From the NCBI GenBank assembly GCA_902772625.1, contig CACYBP010000025.1, forward strand, positions 1 to 5,233: 5,233 nt of DNA, written 5' to 3'. Under the pieces are notes generated by a model. The model was not told the DNA's origin, did not search any database, and saw only the letters and a program-made list of their open reading frames with translations. Below, piece by piece: positions 1 to 5,233 of this stretch (its first letter is position 1; each line of letters begins with the position of its first letter). Position numbers and translations under genes: made by a program. This DNA is from Oscillospiraceae bacterium (lineage in GTDB: Bacteria; Bacillota; Clostridia; Oscillospirales; QAMX01).

Positions 1-29
1 CTTTCTCCATTTTTGGGAAAAAAGAGGGG

Positions 30-58
30 TAGACAGGAGAGAAAAATTATATTATAAT
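30..58 (+). promoter_or_regulatory. SigA-type promoter of the beta-helix/glycosyltransferase-ABC operon
   Basis: The -35 box TAGACA (30-35) matches TTGACA at five of six bases. The -10 box TATAAT (53-58) is a perfect consensus, and the spacer is the ideal 17 bp. Transcription would start near position 65, about 110 nt upstream of the first gene. The surrounding DNA is very AT-rich, in sharp contrast to the GC-rich gene that follows. Box sequences and spacing are read directly; activity is inferred. Confidence 0.8.
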
Positions 59-64
59 CTAATT

Positions 65-174
65 TAATTGTTGTGAAGAATATGCTTAAGACGTGTTTAT
101 AGCAGCGCTTTTCCGGCGCTGCGCGTCCCCGAAAGGGGCTTCTATACGATGGGACGGAGGAAACGATCCGATTT
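65..174 (+). promoter_or_regulatory. 5' leader with two short hairpins
   Basis: The predicted untranslated leader holds two adjacent stem-loops. The first has a perfect 7-bp stem, GCAGCGC (102-108) with GCGCTGC (116-122), and a 7-nt loop. The second is CCCC-GAAA-GGGG (127-138), a 4-bp all-GC stem capped by a GNRA tetraloop. Neither is followed by a U-run, so neither is an intrinsic terminator. A six-codon mini-ORF (82-102, MLKTCL) ends where the first hairpin begins, but it lacks a convincing ribosome binding site. No known riboswitch class is recognised. The hairpins may affect mRNA stability, translation or processive antitermination; this is speculation. Confidence 0.4.
156..160 (+). promoter_or_regulatory. 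Ribosome binding site for the fusion gene
   Basis: GGAGG at 156-160 is a strong Shine-Dalgarno core. It sits 14 nt before the ATG at 175, somewhat longer than the usual 5-9 nt. No ATG, GTG or TTG lies in frame between the two, so ATG 175 is the best start despite the spacing. An ATG at 149 is in another frame and stops after 13 codons. Confidence 0.65.
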
Positions 175-3006
175 ATGGAGTGGAAACTGAAGGGGCTCGG
201 AAACGCAGACGGTTTTTACGGAGAAGAAGGGAAAGAGATCCGCATCCAGACCGGCGAAAGCCGCCCGGCCGACCCGGAGGGACTCCGGCTTTTCTGCCGC
301 GGGGGAAAACTCAGCGATTCCGAAGACAGCTTTCTCTGCCTGTATACCGTTCTGGATCCCGCAAGGAAGAATTTTACCCTGGCGGCGTCCTTCGAGACCT
401 TCCCCTTTTCGCCGGAGGAGACGCCGGACTACCAGTCCGGCTTCGGCCTCGTGGCCTTCGACACCGATTTCTCGGAAGACAAGGGGTGCCGGCACCGCAA
501 CAGCCTTCTCGTAGGCCGCTTCGGCCGCGAAAGGCGCGCGGGGATGCGCGCGGTGGCAGGGTATGAAAGCCCGGAGGCAAAGGAATTCGGACCCGTGCGC
601 CGTCTGGATCAGAGCCGCCTTTTCCGGGAGGAAGCCTCCGGCTTCCCGCAGGGAAAGAGCGAGCGCTTTCTTCTCAGAAAGACCGACGAGGGGTTCGAGG
701 CGGAGTTTTCCGGGGAAAAGCTCACGCTCCGGGGCTCCGACTTTCTTACGAAGCAGTCGGAAAAGCTCTTTATTGGCTTTGCCGCGGCGAGAAAGCTCGG
801 GATCCGGGTCACGGAGGTCAGCTTTGAGACCGTGCCGGGAAAGCTTGCCCCGACTCCTGCGGAGGAGATCCGGTATCACGTGCCCGACTACCCCTTCCCA
901 CGGGAGCTTTGGGAAGAGCTTTACCGCGGCGCCTCTCCGGAAAGGAACGAAGAGATCCGGGGCGAGGCGGTGGTTTCCCCCGCGGGAAGACCGGAGGCCT
1001 CCGGCACGGCGGAGGATCCGTTGGACCTGGAAAGCGCCTGGCGGCGCGCGCGGGCGGGGGCAACGCTTCTTCTGGAGGACGGCCTTTATCCTCTCGCCCG
1101 TCCTCTGATCGCCCGGACCGAACAGAGCGGGGATCTGGACGCGCCGGTCAAGGTGAGGGCGAAAAACAGGGGGAAGGCGATCCTTTCGGGCGCCGGTCTT
1201 TCATCAGACTTTCCTCTCGCCGTGCTCGCGGGGAATTTCTGGAGGCTGGAGGGCCTGGTCTTTGAAAAGAGCCCGCTTTCCGGCCTGATGATCGCGGGAA
1301 ACGGAAACCGGGTCGAGGCCTGCGAGGCCCGGGAAAACGGAGACACGGGGATCCTGATCCTTTCGTGTCCCGGCGCGGAGAAGAACGAATGGCCTTCGGA
1401 TAACGCCGTCGTCTCCTGCGAAAGCCATCACAACGTCGACCCGGTCTTCTCCAACGCCGACGGCTTCGGCGCGAAGCTCCGGGTGGGAAGAGGGAACCGG
1501 TTCCTCTCCTGCGTCGCGCACCACAACGCGGACGACGGCTTCGATCTTTACGCCAAGGCGATCTGGGGCCCCACCGGGGCGGTGGAGCTTGACCGCTGCG
1601 TCGCCTTTGAAAACGGCAGAGCCTCCTCGCGGGACCGGGATAAGGCGGGATCCGGGACGGGCTTCAAGCTCGGGGGAGAAAACCAGCCCGCCGCGCACGA
1701 GGTCTGGAACTGCTATGCCTTTGAAAACGGGCGCGCGGGGTTCTCGTCGAATTCCAATCCGTCCTGCCGGCTTTACCGGTGCGGCGCTTTCCATAACGGC
1801 CGCGGGGAATACGACGACTTCGTCTTTTCCACGCAGAGAGAATCCGATTGGGTCAGGCTTGAGCTGAGGCATGAGATCCCGGAAGCGATCCTCCGGGTCA
1901 GAACGACGCGCCGCCTTCCGGACGAGGAAGAGAGCGCGAAAAAGAAGCGCGTGATGGTCCTGATCTCCACGCTGTACGGCGGAGGCGCCGAGAGGGTGGC
2001 CTGCCGTCTGGCGTCGGCGCTGGCCGCGCGGAACCGGGTGTGGATCCTGTATTACGACCGGAAAAAGGGCGCCTACGCGTTGGATCCCCGGGTGAAAAAG
2101 CTGGATATCTCCCACCGGGAAAGACCGGCTCTGAAAAATCCGGTCCTCCGGCGGATGCGCTTTCGCCTGACCGTGGTCAGACGGATTTTCTGGATCTCGG
2201 TCCTGCGGCTCCTTTACCGGATCGACGCCACCGTCAGCCTTCTGGAACGCCCCAACGTCTATAACGTCAAGGCGCTGGGCGGTGGGAGAAGGATCACCTC
2301 GGAACGGAACGATCCCGCCTATAAAAGCGAAGAGTACCGCAGACACGGCCTTTACGCCTTCTCCCGCTCCGACCTGACCGTATTCCAGTCCGAACGGGTG
2401 AGAAGCTCCTTCCCGGCCGCGATCCGGGAGAAGAGCTGCGTCATCCACAATCCCGTGGAGGTCACCTGCGCGGCCTCGGAAAAGAAGGAAAAAAAGATCG
2501 TGGCGGTGGGCCGATTCATGCCGCAGAAAAACCACGCCATGCTGATCCGCGCTTTCGCGGCTTTTCACCGGACCCACCCCGGGTATACTCTTTGTTTCTA
2601 CGGAGAGGGCATGATGGAGGAGGAGATGCGAAGCCTCGTCGCCGCCTGCGGCCTTTGCGGCGCGGTGCGGATCGAGGGCTTTTCGGACGACGTGCACCGG
2701 GAGATCCGCGACGCCGAGATGTTCGTGCTTTCTTCGGATTACGAGGGGCTTTCCAACGCTCTGATGGAGGCGATGATGATGGGCCTTGCCGTGATCTCCA
2801 CCGACTGCGCGGGCTCGGAGGAGCTTCTTGAGGACGGCGTGAACGGCCTGGTGATCCCCAGAGGGGACGAAGGGGCTCTGCTCAGGGCGATGGAGCGCCT
2901 CGCCGGCGATCCGGAGCTCCGGGAGAGCGTGGCGCGGCGCGCGGCGGCCTCGGCCGTCAAGTATCGGCCGGATGAGATCATCCGGAAATGGGAAAGGATC
3001 CTTTGA
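175..3006 (+). CDS. PL9-like pectate lyase beta-helix fused to GT4 glycosyltransferase
   Basis: This is a single 943-residue frame with two enzyme-like halves. Residues 1-223 look like a beta-sandwich (concanavalin A-like) domain. Residues 275-555 form a right-handed parallel beta-helix resembling polysaccharide lyase family 9. In it, D429 (NADGFGAK) and D453, D454 and D457 (NADDGFD) match the calcium ligands of Dickeya Pel9A, as I recall them, with identical spacing. K498 (GFKLGG) matches the catalytic lysine, and GFSSNSNP (522-529) is typical of the family. Six rungs repeat C-x4-N (C383 to N541), giving cysteine and asparagine ladders. Residues 589-943 are a complete GT-B family 4 glycosyltransferase: GGGAER (602-607), SERNDP (709-714), HNPV (758-761), GRFMPQKNH (779-787, with R780 and K785 as likely nucleotide-sugar diphosphate contacts) and E-x7-E (E857/E865). 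The GT half resembles PglH-type enzymes, but donor and acceptor cannot be read. There is no signal peptide or clear transmembrane segment, so a cytoplasmic, membrane-associated protein is inferred. It is co-transcribed and overlaps by 1 nt with the ABC exporter. The fusion is unusual and could reflect stop-codon loss between two genes. Confidence 0.85.
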   Translation: MEWKLKGLGNADGFYGEEGKEIRIQTGESRPADPEGLRLFCRGGKLSDSEDSFLCLYTVLDPARKNFTLAASFETFPFSPEETPDYQSGFGLVAFDTDFSEDKGCRHRNSLLVGRFGRERRAGMRAVAGYESPEAKEFGPVRRLDQSRLFREEASGFPQGKSERFLLRKTDEGFEAEFSGEKLTLRGSDFLTKQSEKLFIGFAAARKLGIRVTEVSFETVPGKLAPTPAEEIRYHVPDYPFPRELWEELYRGASPERNEEIRGEAVVSPAGRPEASGTAEDPLDLESAWRRARAGATLLLEDGLYPLARPLIARTEQSGDLDAPVKVRAKNRGKAILSGAGLSSDFPLAVLAGNFWRLEGLVFEKSPLSGLMIAGNGNRVEACEARENGDTGILILSCPGAEKNEWPSDNAVVSCESHHNVDPVFSNADGFGAKLRVGRGNRFLSCVAHHNADDGFDLYAKAIWGPTGAVELDRCVAFENGRASSRDRDKAGSGTGFKLGGENQPAAHEVWNCYAFENGRAGFSSNSNPSCRLYRCGAFHNGRGEYDDFVFSTQRESDWVRLELRHEIPEAILRVRTTRRLPDEEESAKKKRVMVLISTLYGGGAERVACRLASALAARNRVWILYYDRKKGAYALDPRVKKLDISHRERPALKNPVLRRMRFRLTVVRRIFWISVLRLLYRIDATVSLLERPNVYNVKALGGGRRITSERNDPAYKSEEYRRHGLYAFSRSDLTVFQSERVRSSFPAAIREKSCVIHNPVEVTCAASEKKEKKIVAVGRFMPQKNHAMLIRAFAAFHRTHPGYTLCFYGEGMMEEEMRSLVAACGLCGAVRIEGFSDDVHREIRDAEMFVLSSDYEGLSNALMEAMMMGLAVISTDCAGSEELLEDGVNGLVIPRGDEGALLRAMERLAGDPELRESVARRAAASAVKYRPDEIIRKWERIL
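1924..1956 (+). promoter_or_regulatory. Possible internal or fossil translation start at the domain junction
   Basis: GAGG (1924-1927, within GAGGAAGAGAG) lies 8 nt before codon 588 (GCG, 1936-1938). That is exactly where a stand-alone GT4 would place its initiator Met before KKKRVMVL. In-frame GTG (1951) and ATG (1954) codons follow and could start a GT-only product of about 350 residues, although their spacing from the GAGG is long. This is either a relic of the ancestral gene start or a weak internal start. It may also be coincidence, because the Glu-rich linker naturally yields GAGGAAGAG. Confidence 0.3.
2993..2998 (+). promoter_or_regulatory. Ribosome binding site for the ABC transporter
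   Basis: AAAGGA, inside the last codons of the upstream gene, lies 7 nt before ATG 3006. This supports the start at 3006 over the in-frame ATG at 2988, which has no good Shine-Dalgarno sequence at proper spacing. The stop and start overlap as TGATG (3004-3008), which suggests translational coupling. Confidence 0.75.
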
Positions 3007-4736
3007 TGAAGCGCATTCTGAAAAAAACGCTGGCGGTCCTGACCGCGTCGGAAAAGCGGCTCATTCTGCCGCTTTTCCTGATGATGCTCCTGGGAGCCGG
3101 GCTGGAATCCCTGGGCATCACGGCGGTGATCCCGCTGGTGAGCGGCATCATGGCGCCGGAGGACGGCGCGGCAGGAGATCCCGGAGGGCTTCTTGCGACG
3201 CTTTTTTCGGGGGCGGACCGGCAGAAAACGATAACGGTCCTGATCCTTCTCCTGATCGCCGTGTTCCTTCTGAAGAATCTTTTCCTTCTCCTGCAGTCCT
3301 ACGCCCAGCACAGGGCGACCGCACGGGTGCGCAGACGCATCCAGAACAAGCTTTTCCACTATTATACCTCCCGGCCCTATCCCTATTTCCTCACGGCAGA
3401 TTCGGGGGAGATCCTGCGCACCGTGACGGTGGACAGCGATTATTTCGCCTCGCTTCTGAACCACGTCCTGACCTTTTTCACCGATCTTACGGTCATCGTG
3501 ATTCTGATGGGCGTGGTCATCGCGATCCATCCGGGCATCGCGCTGCTCCTGTCTCTGGTGCTGGCGGCGGAATACGTGGCGGTGCTCAGGCTGATCCGCC
3601 CCTTCCTCCGGCGCTGGGGCAAAAGATACCGGGAATACCTCGGCCGGGGCAACGGCGTCGTGATCGAGACCCTGCGCGGCGTCAAGACCGTGAAGATCAC
3701 CGGACGGGAGCGCTTTTTTGAAAAGCGGTATGAAAAAGAGGTCGAGGGCCTGACGAAGGCCAAAATGGTGGAGCGGGCGTTTCAGGGCGCCTCCGGCCGC
3801 CTGATCGAGGCCTGCACCGTAACGGCGGTGCTTCTGTATCTCCTGATCCGGGTGCACGCCGGGGGAGAGCTTTCGTCCCTGATCCCGGTGCTTTCGGCCT
3901 TCGTTATCGCTGCGGCACGGGTGCTTCCCTGCGTGGGCGGCGTTTCCAACGCCGTCAGCTACGCGGGGTATTACGAGGGATCACTGGACCGGGTGGCGGA
4001 GGCCATGCGCGAAATGGACGCCGAGCCCCCCGAAAAGGACGGGGCGCCGGTCTCCTTCCGGGAGGAGATCGCCTTTGAAAAAATCGCCTTTTCCTATCCC
4101 GAGCGGGACGGTAAGGTCCTGGACGGGCTGGATCTCCGGATCCCGCGGGGCGGCGCGGTGGGCATCACCGGCGTCTCGGGGGAGGGGAAGACCACCCTTC
4201 TGGATCTTCTCCTGGGGCTGCTTTCGCCCACGGACGGGAGGATCCTGATCGACGGGAAGCAGGCCGATACCGCCGGGAGAGAGTGGCGAAAGCTCTTTGC
4301 CGTGATCCCCCAGCAGGTGTTCATGATGGCGGGCACCATCCGCGACAACGTGGTTTTCGGCGCGGACGGGGGCGACGGAGAAAAGCTCCGGAGAGCGCTT
4401 CGGATCGCCCGGCTGGAAGAATTCGTCGACTCTCTGAAGGACGGCCCCGACACCGAGGTGGGAGAGGCCGGGGTCCAGCTTTCAGGAGGCCAGATCCAGC
4501 GTATCGGCATCGCCCGGGCGGTCTATTCCGACGCGCCGGTGATCGTGTGCGACGAAGCGACCTCGGCCCTGGACGGCGATACCGAGGCGTCGCTTCTCCG
4601 GGCGATCGCCCTTCTGCGCAAAGAAAAGACCCTGATCGCGGTGACGCACCGGGAAGCGATGCTCGGGATCTGCGACGAGGTCTTTCGCCTGGAGGGCGGA
4701 AAGCTCGTGCCCGCAAAGAAGAACGCCGAAGAATAG
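3006..4736 (+). CDS. ABC half-transporter, lipid-linked oligosaccharide flippase/exporter type
   Basis: This 576-residue protein has the usual length of a fused TMD-NBD half-transporter that works as a homodimer in the cytoplasmic membrane. About six hydrophobic spans lie near residues 19-48, 75-99, 150-174, 178-197, 266-283 and 289-308. The ATPase domain (about 350-576) has every expected motif: Walker A GVSGEGKT (389-396, K395), a Q-loop in IPQQ (Q436/Q437), signature LSGGQ (492-496), Walker B ending in D516-E517, D-loop SALD (520-523) and H-loop H548. It should therefore hydrolyse ATP. The N-terminal style (LGAGLESLGITAVIPLVSGI) resembles clostridial and PglK-like exporters found in surface-glycan loci. 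Its 1-nt overlap with the upstream GT4 gene suggests it flips or exports the glycan made there. A lipid or peptide exporter remains possible, because substrate cannot be read from this fold. No peptidase C39 domain is present, which argues against a bacteriocin exporter of that class. Confidence 0.88.
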   Translation: MKRILKKTLAVLTASEKRLILPLFLMMLLGAGLESLGITAVIPLVSGIMAPEDGAAGDPGGLLATLFSGADRQKTITVLILLLIAVFLLKNLFLLLQSYAQHRATARVRRRIQNKLFHYYTSRPYPYFLTADSGEILRTVTVDSDYFASLLNHVLTFFTDLTVIVILMGVVIAIHPGIALLLSLVLAAEYVAVLRLIRPFLRRWGKRYREYLGRGNGVVIETLRGVKTVKITGRERFFEKRYEKEVEGLTKAKMVERAFQGASGRLIEACTVTAVLLYLLIRVHAGGELSSLIPVLSAFVIAAARVLPCVGGVSNAVSYAGYYEGSLDRVAEAMREMDAEPPEKDGAPVSFREEIAFEKIAFSYPERDGKVLDGLDLRIPRGGAVGITGVSGEGKTTLLDLLLGLLSPTDGRILIDGKQADTAGREWRKLFAVIPQQVFMMAGTIRDNVVFGADGGDGEKLRRALRIARLEEFVDSLKDGPDTEVGEAGVQLSGGQIQRIGIARAVYSDAPVIVCDEATSALDGDTEASLLRAIALLRKEKTLIAVTHREAMLGICDEVFRLEGGKLVPAKKNAEE

Positions 4737-4763
4737 AGACCATGCGATAAACGCGGTTTTGTG

Positions 4764-4799
4764 AAAAATCCGGTTTCCCTGTGAAGCCGGATTTTTTTT
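4764..4799 (+). terminator. Intrinsic terminator of the two-gene operon
   Basis: A 14-bp stem pairs 4764-4777 with 4783-4796, with one T-G wobble at 4774/4786. The loop is the 5-nt CCTGT. The GC-rich core (ATCCGG/CCGGAT family) is followed by eight T residues (4792-4799). The 5' A-run opposite the T-tract could also let it work in the reverse direction. It begins 28 nt after the ABC stop codon and separates this operon from the LacI-family gene. Confidence 0.92.
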
Positions 4800-4803
4800 G
4801 TCG

Positions 4804-4819
4804 GTTACCCGTTGGTAAC
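4804..4819 (+). promoter_or_regulatory. Dyad overlapping the -35 box of the repressor promoter
   Basis: GTTACC (4804-4809) and GGTAAC (4814-4819) form a perfect 6-bp inverted repeat with a 4-bp spacer (CGTT). The right arm covers most of the predicted -35 element (4812-4817). It differs in sequence from the two operator-like sites downstream, so it could bind a different regulator. A 6-bp dyad may also arise by chance. Confidence 0.35.
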
Positions 4820-4840
4820 TGCAAGACAAGAGGATATAAT
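4812..4840 (+). promoter_or_regulatory. SigA-type promoter of the LacI-family gene
   Basis: TTGGTA (4812-4817, four of six matches to TTGACA) and a perfect TATAAT (4835-4840) are separated by 17 bp. Transcription should start near 4847, giving a leader of about 60 nt before ATG 4907. The predicted start lies at the edge of the first operator-like dyad. Confidence 0.75.
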
Positions 4841-4847
4841 ACCGTTA

Positions 4848-4858
4848 GTTTAGTAAAC
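4848..4858 (+). promoter_or_regulatory. LacI/GalR-type operator-like site 1
   Basis: GTTTAGTAAAC is a perfect palindrome around one central base. This is the size and odd symmetry often seen for GalR/LacI-family operators in Firmicutes. It lies at about +2 to +12 of the predicted transcript, where a bound repressor would block initiation or promoter escape. Autoregulation by the downstream gene is the simplest reading, but the binding protein is inferred. Confidence 0.6.
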
Positions 4859-4869
4859 AAATAAGAGCT

Positions 4870-4880
4870 ATTTACTAACG
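4870..4880 (+). promoter_or_regulatory. LacI/GalR-type operator-like site 2
   Basis: ATTTACTAACG shares the core TTTACTAA with the complement of site 1 but is imperfect at its right edge. Its centre (4875) is 22 bp from that of site 1 (4853), close to two helical turns, so two repressor dimers would lie on nearly the same DNA face. CGTTAGT (4843-4849) and ACTAACG (4874-4880) also form an outer inverted repeat enclosing both sites. Confidence 0.5.
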
Positions 4881-4906
4881 TATATCGGATAAAGGAGAGC
4901 GGATCC

Positions 4907-5233
4907 ATGGCTGCTGTCAGAGAGATCGCGGCGAAAGCGGGGGTTTCGCCCGCGGCTGTGTCGCGGGTTCTGAATATAGACAGGTCTTTTTCGGTCTCGG
5001 ACGAAACGAGAAAGCGCATTCTGGCTGCGGCGGACGAGCTGCAGTACCGCCCCGCGCGGCCGGGACGCGGCATGACAAAGGTCGTTATGCTGATCCTTCA
5101 CAGCGAATCGGAGGAGCTGGAGGATCCTTACTATCTGAACGTGCGGCTGCATATCCGCCGGGCGGCGGAGGCGTCCTTCCTGAACCGGGCGCCGGAGCTT
5201 CCTCCGGAGATCCCGGAAACGGGCGACGGCAGA
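4907..5233 (+). CDS. LacI-family transcriptional repressor, EbgR/GalR-like (5' part, truncated by window end)
   Basis: Only 109 codons are present and the frame is open at the window edge; family members are usually about 330-340 residues. The start is ATG 4907, preceded by AAAGGAG (4891-4897) at 9-nt spacing. Residues 4-23 are a classic LacI helix-turn-helix (VREIAAKAGVS then PAAVSRVLN), followed by the third-helix signature VSDETRKRI (30-38). After a short linker, the effector domain begins at about residue 57. DPYYLNVRL (73-81) resembles the EbgR branch, which controls beta-galactosidase-type genes in enterobacteria. The hinge (47-56) is rich in Arg, Pro and Gly and lacks the usual A-x-x-L motif. 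The family binds a sugar and represses catabolic genes; the inducer cannot be told from this fragment. Two operator-like dyads in its own promoter suggest autoregulation. It is separated from the upstream operon by a terminator. Confidence 0.9.
   Translation, partial: MAAVREIAAKAGVSPAAVSRVLNIDRSFSVSDETRKRILAAADELQYRPARPGRGMTKVVMLILHSESEELEDPYYLNVRLHIRRAAEASFLNRAPELPPEIPETGDGR

Noticed and set aside
5..28. Possible weak terminator hairpin from an upstream gene (T-run and A-run around GGG)
   Set aside because: The pairing is only a few A-T pairs with mismatches and no GC core, so it is not a credible intrinsic terminator.
46..58. AT-only palindrome ATTATATTATAAT over the -10 box
   Set aside because: Such palindromes arise readily in pure A/T sequence, and the -10 consensus explains half of it.
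82..102. Mini-ORF MLKTCL in the leader
   Set aside because: It has only six codons and a poor ribosome binding site. The peptide lacks a run of regulatory codons and no attenuator terminator follows, so it is probably chance.
93..566. Alternative plus-strand frame starting at GTG 93
   Set aside because: It passes through the leader hairpins and then overlaps the fusion gene out of frame. The product is Arg/Pro/Gly-rich with no domain, and no Shine-Dalgarno sequence precedes the start.
1204..2697. Long open frame of 497 codons on the minus strand
   Set aside because: It lies wholly opposite the fusion gene. Its translation is low-complexity and rich in His, Arg, Gly and Asp with no recognisable domain, and no ribosome binding site supports it. 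Long antisense frames are expected in GC-rich coding DNA.
2988..3005. Upstream in-frame start (ATG 2988) adding six residues to the ABC transporter
   Set aside because: The start at 3006 has AAAGGA at 7-nt spacing and a coupled TGATG arrangement, while 2988 lacks a comparable site. The extra residues match no family feature.
2739..3857. Minus-strand open frame of 372 codons across the two-gene junction
   Set aside because: It is antisense to two well-supported genes, has no recognisable motif, and its Asp/His/Gln-rich composition is typical of shadow frames.
4321..5073. Minus-strand open frame crossing the intergenic region and terminator
   Set aside because: It runs through a strong terminator, a promoter and operator sites and overlaps two real genes on the other strand. 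Its Arg/Pro/Ser-rich product resembles no family I recognise.

Overview
The window looks like chromosomal DNA from a Gram-positive anaerobe of the Clostridia, possibly Lachnospiraceae or a relative with GC-rich genes. This is an inference. It rests on AT-rich intergenic stretches with consensus SigA-type promoters, strong GGAGG-type ribosome binding sites, GC-rich coding sequence, and the style of the protein families. No rRNA, tRNA, mobile element or CRISPR is visible.

Layout, all on the + strand. Positions 1-174 hold a near-consensus promoter (30-58) and a leader of about 110 nt with two small hairpins. Positions 175-3006 encode a 943-residue protein in one uninterrupted frame with two unrelated halves. 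The N-terminal half is a beta-sandwich-like region plus a right-handed parallel beta-helix resembling polysaccharide lyase family 9 (pectate lyase 9), with its calcium and catalytic residues apparently kept. The C-terminal half is a complete GT-B, family 4 glycosyltransferase. The stop codon overlaps the start of the next gene (3006-4736), a 576-residue ABC half-transporter of the lipid-linked-oligosaccharide flippase/exporter type (MsbA/PglK-like). A strong intrinsic terminator (4764-4799) closes this two-gene transcription unit.

After it comes an independent promoter (4812-4840) with two LacI/GalR-type operator-like dyads. It drives the start of an EbgR/GalR-like LacI-family repressor (4907 to beyond the window end), which probably belongs to a separate sugar-utilisation locus downstream.

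Working model (inference): the first two genes form a compact glycan assembly and export unit. The GT4 half would extend a lipid-linked glycan at the inner membrane face, the ABC protein would flip or export it, and the fused PL9-like beta-helix would bind, trim or modify a uronate-containing glycan. The fused protein shows no signal peptide, and its beta-helix carries a ladder of unpaired cysteines. Both suggest it works in the cytoplasm, which is unusual for a pectate-lyase-type fold. The lyase-glycosyltransferase fusion is the most unusual item in the window.
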